In this document: positions 22,396 through 35,600 of the stretch, piece after piece | Layout of the letters: the number at the start of each line of letters is the position of its first letter | Position numbering within the stretch: position 1 is the first letter of the stretch | Assembly: GCA_002633005.1 (NCBI GenBank) | Contig: NMRA01000390.1 | Location: 145,544 to 209,543 of the forward strand | DNA from: Phoronis australis | Taxonomy: Eukaryota; Phoronida; Phoronidae | DNA: 64,000 nt | Direction: 5' to 3' | Translations under genes and position numbers: made by a program | Notes under the pieces: generated by a model | What the model was told of the DNA's origin: nothing | Seen by the model: only the letters and a program-made list of their open reading frames with translations | Databases searched by the model: none

Positions 22396-24679
22396 ATGGC
22401 CCACATGCCGCCAGTGATTGAGACGCCATTGACGAAGCCTACCTACCATTGGTTGACTCATCAGCATGGTCCATGTGCAGACTTGGAGGTCGAGTATTTT
22501 CAGTGTTCTAACAGAGTGGGTGGTCAGAGGCTGAAAGCAGAATGTAGTGAATTCATGGAAGACTTCCTGGAGTGTGTGTTCAGACACAAACAGGTAGGCT
22601 GTACTGGTCAAGTGCTGTTAGGGGTGTCTGTTGTTGGAGGGCAATAAATCCTAACTTCTAACCTAGGAAACTGGCGGTGGTGGCGAGTTGGAATGTTGAA
22701 GTGTGGTATTGAATGAATACACTACATTATGGGATAGAACTCAAAAGCTGCTAGTGTCTTGGGGTTTGTGAAACACTGCTCAGTTACAATTAAGTAAATG
22801 TCTTGGGATTTGTGAAGCACAGCTCAGTTACAATTAAGTAGTGTCTTGGGGATTGTGAAGCACAGCTCAGTTACAATTCAGTAGAAGGCGTGCGTGCATC
22901 AGTGCACTTGTGAATGATGAGATAGTTATAAATGACAATGTGAAAACAGTTTGTAATTACATTAAAAGTGCACAGTTTCTAACTAGTTTCCATTGTTATA
23001 ATACTTAGTACAATTTCTCGATTAGTATGTCTTAGTGAGTCAACAAATGAGTTTAAAATTAAAACATTCCGATATCATCCATGTCCATTAATGTCTTCCT
23101 GTAAACACTCTAATTATTGCATCTTTCCTGCAAATTATTCTGATTGTGTATGTATGTAGTAATAATCATAGACAAAGAGTGTTTAATTTTCTCAACATTT
23201 CCATTGAAGTACGGGCTGTTTATTTCCATTGAACTGTGAGTTGTTTCATAGAGATGCAAGGTCATAACCACAGATCTATTTTTCCACTACATAATTAACA
23301 TCATTCAGTTTNAATTCAGTAGAAGGCGTGCGTGCATCAGTGCACTTGTGAATGATGAGATAGTTATGACTGACAATGTGAAAACAGTTTGTAATTACAT
23401 TAAAAGTGCACAGTTTCTAACTAGTTTCCATTGTTATAGTACTTAGTACAATTTCTCGATTAGTATGTCTTAGTGAGTCAACAAATGAGTTTAAAATTAA
23501 AACATTCCGATATCATCCATGTCCATTAATGTCTTCCTGTAAACACTCTAATTATTGCATCTTTCCTGCAAATTATTCTGATTGTGTATGTATGTAGTAA
23601 TAATCATAGACAAAGAGTGTTTAATTTTCTCAACATTTCCATTGAAGTACGGGCTGTTTATTTCCATTGAACTGTGAGTTGTTTCATAGAGATGCAAGGT
23701 CATAACCACAGATCTATTTTTCCACTACATAATTAACATCATTCAGTTTTTTACAAAAAGTTTTAATAGATTGTTAGGTCTCAGTACACAATACCAAATT
23801 GTGAAGGCCAGAAATCATTAACTTCAAATTAGAGTACCGTTTGATCCCTAGAATCATGTAAAATAAATTATGGAACGTTTTATTAATTCTGGTTCTAGGG
23901 ATTAAAAATCCATACTGCTAATTTGTTTTTCTCAATAAAATTTGTGACAGCAAAGTTGTAATTCATCTTAAAAATTTGTCAGTCGTAGTGTGTATTGAAT
24001 GGAATACGGGCTCCCTGATCCAGTGAATTTGCTTTCCGCTTCTGAGATCTGCTTTCTTGATGTGAAAAGTGAATCAAGGTTGGAGTGATACAAGATTTCA
24101 AATGGAGAATTTTGTTGCTAAACTATCTTCTCAGATACGTGGTTTTGTGGCCCATAAAGCTCATTTTCACTGTTTTGGAAAGTTGACTGATTACCACCCC
24201 TAATTATGTCTGATTGGCACCCCTAATTACATCAACTAATTATGTCCGATTGGCACCCCTAATTACATCAACTAATTATGTCTGATTGCCACCCCTAATT
24301 ACATCAACTAATTATGTCTGATTGCCACCCCTAATTACATCAATTAATTATGTCTGATTGCCATCCCTAATTACATCAACTAATTATGTCTGATTGCTAC
24401 CCCTAATTACATGAACTAATTATGTCTGATTGCCACCCTAAATTATGTCTGATTGCCACCCTAAATTATGTCTGATTGCCACCCCCAATTATGTCTGATT
24501 GCCACCCCTAATTATGTTTGATTGCCACCTCTAATTATGTCTGATTTCCACCCCTAATTAAATCAACTAATTATGTCTGATTGTGTTTCCAGAATGGACG
24601 TTTCCTTGCTATGCAGGCTGAAAGAAAGAGACAGAATAGACCGTATGGGCCAGCCCCTCCTAAGGATATTCTGAATTAG
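22396..24679 (+). CDS. NDUFS5: NADH dehydrogenase iron-sulfur protein 5 (complex I subunit), two coding exons
   Basis: NDUFS5 is a small accessory subunit of mitochondrial complex I, folded by two disulfides in the intermembrane space (known for the family). The coding exons are 22396-22593 (66 codons, ending CAG|GTAGGC) and 24593-24679 (TTTCCAG|AAT to TAG), both phase 0, giving 94 residues, close to the usual roughly 100. Visible features: the twin CX9C motifs C27-x9-C37 and C50-x9-C60, the block ECSEFMEDFLECVFRHKQ, and a basic tail with RFLAMQAERKRQ and PPKDILN, as in insect and vertebrate homologues. No cleavable presequence is seen, as expected. The start is the first ATG after a possible acceptor. 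The 2-kb intron holds an allelic-type duplication and a 37-bp minisatellite. AATAAA lies at 24938-24943. Confidence 0.9.
22752..22884 (+). repeat. Tandem repeat, about 3 x 45 bp
   Basis: Three imperfect units of GTGTCTTGGGG(T/A)TTGTGAA followed by GCACAGCTCAGTTACAATTA. Lies in the NDUFS5 intron. Confidence 0.85.
22875..23749 (+). repeat. 437-bp adjacent duplication joined by a single N (likely alleles)
   Basis: 22875-23311 and 23313-23749 match with only a few substitutions (for example TTATAAATGAC versus TTATGACTGAC). A single N at 23312 separates them. Lies within the NDUFS5 intron, so it does not affect the protein. Confidence 0.9.
24190..24588 (+). repeat. Minisatellite with 37/20-bp units abutting the NDUFS5 acceptor
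   Basis: About a dozen units of AATTATGTCTGATTGCCACC, the longer form adding CCTAATTACATCAACT. The array ends only a few bases before the TTGTGTTTCCAG acceptor at 24592. Each unit carries CTAAT/CTGAT sequences that resemble branch points. Confidence 0.9.
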
Positions 24680-24937
24680 TGTGTCAATTTTGACTAGGAC
24701 ATTACACTCACTGTAGTGAGATGTTTGTGTGGGCGACTAGAGACTGTTGGCATGTACCAGATGTTAGCTGAAGTGTTCATTCCAATGGCAGGCTCATTAG
24801 AAAGGATTTCAGGTGCAACTTACAGCTGTCATGGAATTCACTCCAGAATGGTACAAGCATCACTTTCTAGAATTTGTGGTGTAGTTCAGTTGATAAGTTT
24901 ATACTGATGTGTTCATCACTTTAACTTATAAAACAAC

Positions 24938-24975
24938 AATAAAAGAAGAAAAGCTGATGATTTGAGATTTTTATT
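24938..24975. terminator. Facing polyadenylation signals (NDUFS5 +, possibly ECT2L -)
   Basis: AATAAA at 24938-24943 on the plus strand lies 259 bases after the NDUFS5 stop. On the minus strand the same hexamer is at 24970-24975. Assigning the latter to ECT2L would give a 3' UTR of about 1.6 kb, which is an inference. Confidence 0.4.
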
Positions 24976-25568
24976 CTAGAAAATAGACAATAAAATTGAG
25001 CAACCAAGCACACGAAATATTAATAACACAGACTGTCAATATAAAATGCTACCTGGAAAAAATACATCACACTTTAAAAATGGTATTAACTATATAAAAC
25101 GATGCTAAGTGAAGTTGGCTGCTTGTAAAGTTGTACTGCAAAACCATGAAGCCGATCTCCAAAAATAAGATCTAGAAAAACACAGTGCATTAATTTTCTA
25201 GTTCATTAAGAATGACATGTCAAATAAGAATTTAAAGTAAAACATTTAACTATACATTATTAACAAAAATAAAAAATATTGGGAACTTAACAATTGCGCT
25301 TTACTCTACAAAAAACTACTTAAATGAAACAAAATGGTCCCAACAATATTATAAGGAGATGTGCTGGCTGGAAACTCTTTAAATCTTCACAAAACAGCTC
25401 AACAAAAGAACAGCTGAAAATGAAAGCTTTCCTATGGTTAAGAGCATGCATCTGTTGACCTAGCTTCAACTGCCCATGAAATGTTCAGTGAAATCTGAAA
25501 CAAACATCATGTAGTAGTGGCTTGTAACGACCATACTTCACTTGATAACGCGTAGCACTGGACAACAA

Positions 25569-25688
25569 TGGTCTTCATTATACATACTGAGGCTGCTATA
25601 AACCACAGTGGTCTTCACTATACATACTGAGGCTGCTACAAACCACAGTGGTCTTCACTATACATACTGAGGCTGCTACAAACCACAG
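25569..25688 (+). repeat. Tandem repeat, 3 x 40 bp
   Basis: Unit beginning TGGTCTTCACTATACATACT and ending CTACAAACCACAG. Two copies are perfect and the first has a few changes. Lies in the presumed ECT2L 3' UTR or intergenic gap. Confidence 0.92.
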
Positions 25689-25844
25689 TATTTGAGATGG
25701 TGCTTGGGACAAGGCAAAACCAACTTCTTAAACCTTTTGAGTTTTTAACAGTCGAGTTCTTGCAAGCACCCAGCCCAAACAATGGGGTCTTGCAGTTTTG
25801 AGAGTGTTTACCTTTTACTAAAAAAATATTCACGGGATATGTTC

Positions 25845-26000
25845 AGAGCTATCAATTGTGCATTCGCTGAATTTTAGTAGTTCCTGCCTTTTTAGTGAAC
25901 TTTTGTCTCATTTTGTACTTTCTTTGAGTTTTTGTTTCTCTGAGGCGTACCCTTTTCCCCAAAATACGAGGGCTCATTTGAGCCCCCCTGGGTGCACACT
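25845..26000 (+). repeat. Interspersed repeat family C, copy 3
   Basis: Matches 16299-16430 (GTAGTTCCTGCCTTTTTAGT, TTTGTTTCTCTGAGGCG) and ends GGGCTCATTTGAGCCCCCCT followed by GGGTGCACAC, like the copy at 2620-2865. Confidence 0.6.
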
Positions 26001-26213
26001 TGGAGTTTATACCAAACTATGCATTTCAACTCAAGTAACTAAAGTCAATACAGCATATAAATGCCTTAATGTCAGGCACAGACTGAGCAAACACGTCATT
26101 TGAGCCTGTCTTCAGTATTAAAGCTTGTGACATTGTGTAATGGATACATGATCCTTAAAGCAAGGTTTCATTAAATAACAGTATGTCGAGTTGTGGAAAT
26201 GTGAGCAACAACA

Positions 26214-26482
26214 GAGCATGTATTCTCTGGGGAAACTGGAGACCTGGCTGACACATTTGAGCAAAGATTCCCACATATACGGTAGGGCTTAATTTCTGAG
26301 TGAATTTAGAAAAAACCTATGATAGCCAGTTCAAATTCCCAGATGCACGCCCAGAGCATGTATTCACTGTGGAAACTGGAGACCTGGCTGACATATTTGA
26401 GCAAAGAATTCCACATATACTGTAGGGCTTCATTTCTGGGTGAACTTATGACAGCCAGTTCAAATTCCCAGATGCACGACCA
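26214..26482 (+). repeat. Tandem duplication, 2 x about 135 bp
   Basis: Two copies of GAGCATGTATTC, GGAAACTGGAGACCTGGCTG, ATTTGAGCAAAGA and AGCCAGTTCAAATTCCCAGA, at about 90 percent identity. Lies just downstream of the ECT2L stop codon. Confidence 0.9.
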
Positions 26483-26564
26483 GTCCAGCCTTGTCAGTAC
26501 GTGCGTCGTCTCTCACAAGACCCTGGCATGACGTATATCACAACCAATAAAGATCCACAGTTGA

Positions 26565-26698
26565 TCACTTGGCATCATCCAGAGCCGTCTTGATGGCATT
26601 TTCTAACAATGTCATCCAGTTGTATTTGGCATCATAGTTTTGAGCGGCACATATCCATCGTCGTTTTGGCGTCCACATCTTGAATGCATTCTTCACGG
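26565..26698 (-). CDS. ECT2L: ECT2L exon 21 (PH C-terminal helix and stop)
   Basis: 134 bp after [26 protein letters not shown], then [20 protein letters not shown] and TGA at 26567-26565. This is the W-x-x-L-L-x-x-A-I helix that ends PH domains. Confidence 0.92.
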
Positions 26699-29600
26699 CT
26701 GAAACATGCAATAGAACAATGAGATAATCAGAAAGCAGCGTGGAACTATAAACATGCAGCCAGCTAGCTGTATGAAGACTAATGTAAAAATATATCTACA
26801 TGTAAGAGTCAGTGTGTGTAAATTTTATACAGACTTCAAAATTTCACACTGGCTGGGTAGTTCTGCTTGTCACCTTGTCATGAAAATTAAATCAAAATGT
26901 AGAGCTAATGATTGGATGAGGTGCATGCAAAATCTGGGAATCAACCGCCTCTCACCTTGCCCCTTACAGACGTTTAAGTGAAGAACAATCTAATACTACA
27001 ACGCCACACTCTTGTATCATTCTCCAGCTTTTGTAACAAAGAGAAGTGTCATCAACTTCAAAACAGTACGCTCGTAACACGCACCATCAGCTAAATTTTT
27101 GTGACATCTTTTGGGAGATGACGACAACTTCACTGAAGCAGTATTTGTAAAATTTGCTCAGAAATTTGATTTGCTGGTAACCTTATGGAAGAAGAAGTGA
27201 ATTAATTGAAAAATCAGTGAAAAAAGAAATAGGTAAAACATGCTCTTTATGATGCTGGAGAATAGGATAGGTTCGTCATTGGTCTCTAGAGGCATTGTAG
27301 ATGTAAAAAGTCACTTACTTAAAGACGCGCTTGGTTGTTAGCAGACGTTTCGACCTGGTCCGCCAGGTCTTTGTCGATGAATGAGCAATTTCCCGCCTTT
27401 CGCTCGTCAAGAATGCTAGGGTACACAGAGGACTCCACTTATCCCCCCCCCCCGTGTACCCCAGCATACTTAACGAGCGAAAGGCGGGAAATCCCTCATT
27501 CATCGACAAAGACCTGGCAGGCCAGGTCGAAACCTCTGCTAACAACCAAGCACGTCTCTAAGTATTACTTAGAGACGTGCTTGGTTGTTAGTAAGCGACT
27601 TTTTATATCTACAACTCTTCGTGATGGTCAAAGCTGATGCATGTTATTTGTCCATAAATTTAGTCGCAGAACAACGGTACAATGGCAATTTGTTTAGCAC
27701 TTTTAACCTATTTGCTTTATGCAACGAATAGTGTAGTTTTTATTATTAAGCAATAATTTTGTGACAGATTTTATTTTGTCATTTTCCCCACATCATTACA
27801 AAGATTCCTATTTATAAGGCTAATGACTTATCGCCACCTGGCTGTATAGGCAGGTACTTCTTTGAAGCAGGTGGCATAAGTATCAAGTTTGACTTCATAA
27901 AAAGACCCCTTTACAGTGTATGTGATTTGATGAGATTTGTTCCAAACAAAAGATAAAATTGCCTCCTCATCCCCTCGCTCAGGACACCTGGTGATCAGTC
28001 ACCACTTTGATACTTGATGGTATCCCATTGCAGCATATTTGGGGCTAACTAGTAGAATATTTCATTTTTTTGTGAATTTTGTCGCAAATTACTTTTGATG
28101 TTAATTAGTCATACACCAGCAATATAACACACATAGGTTCCGTTAGTGGCATCACTTTGGACATCCTACAACCATAAATAACGGTTACTGATGGTAACCA
28201 GTATTCATAGCTCCTAAAACTTCAGTGTTTGATCATATACACATACCTCAAATCCATAATTCATAGTCTTTAACTGCTTGAAATGCCAACATGCACCAGA
28301 GATATTTTAATTTTTGCAGTTGTGTATACAGATTTTGATATTTCCAGGAGAGGTTAAGCGTCGAAATGATTAGATTTTGGAGGTAATTGCATGAGTTATG
28401 GCCATCTAATAAGCATTAACTGTTTCAGTGCAAAATAATCAAAAATGAGATTAATAAACACAAAAATTAGTGAAATACTTAATACACACACAAACCGAAC
28501 TTTCTCGTTTACGTGGTAGAGATCTACACTCACTTCGTGCTTTTTTCTTAGCATGGAAATTTTATTAAAGGTTGTGTCGAACCTTCATCAGACCTGTATA
28601 TATCCTACAAAACTATAGAATTTCTATCAAGATAAACACGTTTTCTGAAAGCAGGAAGCCAGTAGAATTTGAATTTTGACTTAATACCAATCTGCCTTTG
28701 ATTGGGTCACTTGACCATGTCACTTCAGAAAGTTGAACAAACAAGAAATGTTCAATCATAGCAATACACTGACATCAATATACACAAGTTCGTTTGATGT
28801 TAGTGTTCAAGGTGAAATCTCAAAAATGCTGTTACAGTTTTCTTTACTCACTCTGTTTTTGCTTTAAGCAATTTTTCAATTTTTTATAGAAATCATAAAT
28901 TTAAAGTCCTATTTTTGATAGCTAAGTGCAAATCTGAAAAAATTTAAAAACAATTCCAGACAGCATTTCGGAGAACAATGTATATGAACATTGTATATGA
29001 ACATTGTATATGAACATTGTATATGAACATTGCATATGAATCCAATCACATCATTTTTTGTCGGATGTGTTGTGTTCTTTCAGCCTGTCACAGATACGCC
29101 TCCGCGACAGGCTGAAAGAACACAACACATCTGACAAAAGTAACATTTATACGCATTGTATTAGCAACAACCATCAAGCCAATTCAGTCAGTATTATTTG
29201 TAAGGAACGTGCTAAGGAATTACTGTATATCAAGGAGTCATTGGCCATTCAGGATCAGCATGCTACTGATTCTCTCAATAACATACAGAGCTCAGTGGCC
29301 CTGCAACTATGGTAATGACCCGCTTACTTTCCCTGTGTCTCTCACTCTCATTTCACCACATGGATGTGACTTGAAAGAATATCGACACTTGTTGTCCTAC
29401 TGTACATATCCTGATGATGTCTTGTTGAATAAGACGAAATGTTGAGTTAACAAGAACTTCTTTACTTGTGCGGCAATTGTTCGTTTTATATGAATCCAAT
29501 CAGCCATTTTTGAGAAATGATGCTTCGAAGCTCGCAAAGTTTGGAATTTTTCTAGGCTACTGCATTTATAACCTTAACCGCTGACAACAGTAAACTTGAA

Positions 29601-32600
29601 GTAGTCTAGTAATTTTATCCAACAATACAATAACGCCTAGCAAAATGCAACACCAGTACATCAACAGAGGACAAACGGAACAAACGTTAAAACTAACTCA
29701 CATTTGCAGTCAGGGATATCTGCGACGCGAAGTCTAGCTAGTCCAACGCTGGTCTCAAACCTGTACGTGTACTCGACACATCTTTGGAACATGAAGTGCT
29801 TGCTAGTTCGTCTAGTGACCACCATGGCATCATTGAATAGAAACAGTCCCAGGGTCTCTGTGTGTATGTATACTCTGATGGTAGATTGTAATCAATCAAA
29901 AATAACACTTCAATGTATACAGAACCAAATGGGTTGACTAGAACATAATTCAACATTGAACAATTGGAAGAGGCTAATTTTCTAACAAATTTGAAGAGAA
30001 AAATTTGCGAAACATTAGAAATCATGATTGTAATGCATATTCATTCTTAGTACGTATTTAAATCAACAACGAATACATTTTGTACTGAATCGACTTCCTG
30101 GTCAATTTAATTTGCAAAGAACTGCAACACTTTAAATCCATTTTCAGTGATCTTCTGATAGTGATGAGTAGCTGCAGTAAACAAAACTGAGCGTGAAACA
30201 AAAGACATGCGATGAAATTATAAATGGACTTCTTTCAATATGCCTACCTAAGATGTGGCTGAATGTCTTCATCAACTATTTTCAGAAACGATACATCTTC
30301 TTGCCGTATATAATACCTGTTACCTTCTACAAGAGCCTATGAAAATAAATAGCCATTTGTTTACAGTGATAACATTGTCTTTCTACTATCAATAATGCTC
30401 ACATTTCTTATTCAAACCTCAGCCATCCTTCTCACCACAGACTATAGTACATGGACCACCAACTCTGTATATTCTCAATGCACAATATCTGTGTGATTTC
30501 GCACACATGGCACAATGTTCTTATTCACTATTGGCACCTGCATGCATGGTGAAAGCCCATTTTACTACTGGTTTGCACGACTGCTAACTATGGTTTGTGT
30601 CCTTAGAGCTTGAACTTTGCAATTGCACTCCCTGAACTTTTGTCAAAATGACTTGTGACCCAAGAATGCCATTAAAGAATGACGTTGAATGGCTCTTCAA
30701 TGCCAAAATGCAGTAAAATAGATATGAGAATTTCCTGCCGTAATACACTAATAGGAAGTTGAGATTAGCGCATGAAGTAACTGGAACCACTGCTGGCCAA
30801 GAAATTCATTAGAAAATATCACAGTGGCATGATCAATGATATCACTGAGTGATTCCAGCAGGGGCATATGAGTGACTTCAGTAGTGGCATGATCTATGAT
30901 ATTACTGAGTGACTCCAGCTGTGGCATGATCTATATCACTGAGAGTGACAGTGGCATGACATAGCGCTATATTACTGAGAGTAACTCTAGCAATGGCATT
31001 ATCTGCACTGAGTGACTCCAGCAGTGGCATGATCTATATCACTGAGAGTGACAGTGGCATGATATAGCGCTATATTACTGAGAGTAACTCTAGCAATGGC
31101 ATTATCTGCACTGAGTGACTCCAGCAGTGGCATGATCTATATCACTGAGAGCGACAGTGGAACGATCTATATCACTGAGACTGACAGTGGCATGATCTAT
31201 ATCACTGAGAGTGACTCTAACAGTCAGGTATGACAATTGCTGCATTTTGCTGGTTAAAAAACATTTTAGTGCAAGGGACAAGGTCACCAATTGAATAATT
31301 ATATACTATTCGTCTCCAATTTGGAGTATAGTTACTAGGGGTGTGGCGTAATCACTTTCAGTCCCTATTTTAAACTGAAAGCAATAGACCCAACAATGTA
31401 ACAATATTTGACCTCTGGGTTTCATCTCAACATTGCAGTATTCTGACACTGGGACAATACTTGACAGTTTTTCAAATATCAAGTGAGAGACAATGGAAGC
31501 AAACCAATGCGTTCCTAAACAAGGGAAATAAACACTAAGAGTCACCATAGAATATAGAAAAACAGATTTGCGACTCCAGCATTTTCTTACGAAATATCCT
31601 AGAGGAAGTGCCACTTTCCTAAATCGCTAAACTCATGTAATTCCAGTGTATTGTGACGGGAAATTCTTGCATCTATTTTACTGACTAGTACAACAAAAAA
31701 ATATATTTTGGCATTAAAACGCTGTTCAAAGGCTTCTAATAGAAGAACTCTTGGTATACGCGAGTACTTTTGGCAATGCTACAAGTCATGTAATTGCAAA
31801 ATTCAAACTTCAGTGCTGACTGCATGTAGTTAATATTCAGAACAGCTAGTTTGGGAATCAGGGTTCATGTGCTGAGAAAATTACAGACGCGTACTTGTGC
31901 ACAAATTTTTAGGAGTATCTACGAAATCAATGAAAAAGATACTTATATGACATTTTTGTTTCAGATATTTATTAGTTTTGTTCGAATTAAAAATCCGCCA
32001 TGGCAACGAATTCACTGGTCCAATGTCCGTTTATAATTTGTAACTTAAGTCAGCAGTTCTTCTGGGAAGTAAAGTGACCCTCGCTCAGTTCTTGTTCCTT
32101 CATCCTCAAGTAATCCTGAACCGTAGTGAAAAAAGACTGACAATACAACGAATCAAATTTCGAAAGACATCACCTTCGTACAATTCTCTGTTGCTAACAC
32201 TTGACTGAGGTTCCCCGAGAACATTGTAGACGAAAACCCGACGTGTCAACTGATAGAAAATTGCGTACAAGGCTCTCGTCCTTTGTTACCGATCCAATCC
32301 AATTTTTACAAAAGGGGTGTACTGTTTTAGTCTCATATTGATAGTGCATAATTTTTCTTTTAACATTGCATGAACCATGTCGAATGCATTTAGATGAACT
32401 CAGGCCTCATTGACTTGAACAGAATATTAATTAACTATAACAATATAAAGTTTTGAAAATAAAGTTATTGTGTAGGAGCAGTAACATTGTTTTGAAAAGC
32501 TTTGCACCCTTGGTTATCTGATTGGCTCAGGCATTTATGGCAGGAAAATGATAGGGCCAGTTAATGTGCACGTGTGCACTGTAATATTTTGTATCGCATT

Positions 32601-35600
32601 TTTTTCTATAGAATGAATCCATTATTTCAGAAAGGCCAAACGCACGGGACCCTTTCATTACATTTAGTAGTAAGACTGGTGCAATATTTAGAGGTGGTAT
32701 AGGATTTTCCAAAAATGGTTGAAGAATTTTATTTTGTCATAAAATTTTCGTTTGAAAGGCACAATTTTGGAAATATTAAGACTGTAGCCCTTAAGGGGAA
32801 AATTTGAAATAGTTTCTCCGGATTACAAAAATTTGATCAATACAATTGTATAAAAGCAACCTTCACACCACTTGAATGTGACTGTTCCATGTTTGCAAAG
32901 GAGGCGGAAATGGTTAGTTGGTGGTAATTTCATAGACTAAGTCCAAAAATTTTGAGCAGCGCCGGTGTGCATTCGAGCTTAAAATGAAACATCCCGTGGA
33001 GATTTTGAGAACGCCTGGTGGTTATTTTGGAGTATTAATATGAGCTTTATTTAAGAAGTTAGCTTTTTATGAGCGTTCAATTAATGTAAACACGGATGTG
33101 AGTTAGGCAAAATCGCTCATCCAAATCCCGACGAAATGACCATGATTAGCAGACAACATACTTGCCAGAAGTAAAACTGGCTGATTTTGCAGGTGTCGCT
33201 AGTGAATAGTGATGTCATGGCTTGTGCATAAGATCACATTTCATCCATTGAAAACATACAGAATTAGCGGTCCATGTACTATAGTCTACGAATTCACCTC
33301 TTACTAGCTACAACACGAACTGTTGCCAGATGTGGTAAGTGAATACAACACAGCACTGTAATGCAACTCCACAATCCTATTTTACTAGCAACAGCTAAAC
33401 TGGCACTATGAGATTAAGTTACACCATGTCCAAAACTAGACAATTATAATTATGAAGTTACCGGACAGTTGACTATTTTCTCTTGTACAGCCACAAGTTG
33501 TTTCTCCCTAAGGGCCCTAGTGTTCATCTCTCGTATTAAGTCATCCATGTCACTGAACACTTTGATGGCCGACTTAATGTCCTGCTTATCATGGTGGTCT
33601 TTAGGTGTGTAATGATCAAACCATGTAAGTAAGGTCACGTACTCCCCAGCACGACGGGTCGGCAGTAGAAAGATGTCCTGAATTCTGCAAAACATTTCAC
33701 AGCACATTGAAGTCAACTGATTACTGCCAACATCTTGTACACAAAATTCAATTCAAGAAAAGTCTAAAGGATGTCTTTCAAACTTGAGATGCAAAACCCA
33801 TGACATAATGCAAGCCAGATAAACGGTAGTGAAAGCCAGTCTCAAACATTAAGTGTTGAATTTCACTGAAATAATATTGAATGCTGCTTTGGGAGGTCAA
33901 ATTGGTCAAATTTAATAAGAGTAAAAATGATAATTTTTAAGACCAGAAAAACAATTATGGACTCCATTCTAACCGCAGAATAACCAAACAAAAAACGAGA
34001 TGTGTTAACAGATCTTATTTCATGTCTTGATTAAAACATGATATTCCTCAACTTGATCAAGCAATAGCCAGAATATCTATTTCATAAGTAGAGAGACTCT
34101 GAACAATTACATTCAGTGCTCAGAAATTTCCATATCGGCACATAAACTGTTTGGTACTTTGGGCAAAAACTTGTACAACCTAAGGACAAACAACCCCAAG
34201 AAAGAACACCTAAATGTGATTTACAGAATACAATGTGGTGAGTGTTCTGAAACTTATGAAGGCAATACCAAGCAATCTTTGAATGCAGGACAGTCTCAAA
34301 ATTAACAACTTAGCTATGGTGACACCTATGACTCAGCTGAGTTTACCCAATGCCAGAAATCGGGTCATACCTTCAACCTGGATGATGCATTGACCAGGAG
34401 GTAACTGGTTTGAACATCGATGGTGTAAAACGAAATGATCTAACATAACTCTGGCAACAAGAGAGATGATTCGGATTTAATTGGTCACACACCTGTGATC
34501 GAATGTTACCAAATATGTCTCACTGTATATTTTATTCTTGACTATCTCCAGCAGATGTCGCACAGGCTTGATAAAGTCAGTAGTGTCTGACAAAATGGGG
34601 GTTTCTTTCTCGAGTAAGTCCAGTACAGATTATGATTTTGCCTAGTATATTCTATCCATTGCATGGCTTATAATTTACATACATTTAAGTTTCCATTTCA
34701 GTTCCTTAATTTCTATTGATACAATTATTCTAATTATTCCAAGAAAATATGTTACATACAATTAAAGTTGCCAGCTAATAAATTAAATTATTTCTGTAGA
34801 CATTCCACTTATTAAAATTAATTTAACACGTAACAATTACATTTTCAAATAAACAGTATCAGCCTCAATTTACTTACGTTAACATTTTACAATCAGGTGT
34901 GCGCTCATGACGCTTCAGGTACGCTCTAAACTGGGGATTTTGTTCTGTGACTCTCTCCAGTGTATCCAGAATCAGGTGGTAGTTATTGAGAAAGTTGGTA
35001 TAACACTTAAGTCGGGTAGTGAACTTGAGAAATACATCACCCAGACATTGGTTGGAATTCCATTCTGTGATGCGTTGCTTCATGTCTACCATGAACTGCC
35101 TGCAGAGCAAACCACAGCAAAATAAACAGTCATAGACTTTCACTTGAAGATTTGTTGAGAACGGAAATGTTGAAGGATTACCACTAACAAAGTGCCTTTT
35201 CACCAAGAATGCTCAATATTCCTGGCTTAGCTTATCATGATTATCAAGTTCTGGCACAAGACAAACCTGTTTTGTTCTAGAATAGCCATGACATCACTGA
35301 ATATCTTCAATACATTAGCTGCACCAATGACAGGTTGGTTGGAAGTTATAGCAGTCTGGAATGGTACAACAAAGAACTCTTCTAGCAGCTCCAGATGTCT
35401 TATGTAAGCCACCTCGGAGGCGTATATCTCTTTAGCGATTAAACTTCTCTTGTCTGGGTCTGTGTCCCACTGCTCAATTGTCTGGAATTGAGAGAAAGCA
35501 TTAGACATGGTTTAGATGACTGTCAGTTCTCCGAGATGATTTTAAAGTCAAGTCAAAATAAGTTACATTCTACATCGATAATGGGGGCACTGAGCCTGAA

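Noticed and set aside
22354-22611. Minus-strand open frame opposite NDUFS5 exon 1
   Set aside because: Shadow of the real coding exon, which has the CX9C motifs and correct splice sites on the plus strand.
24190-24588. CRISPR-like array
   Set aside because: Units are contiguous tandem repeats without unique spacers, in an animal intron.
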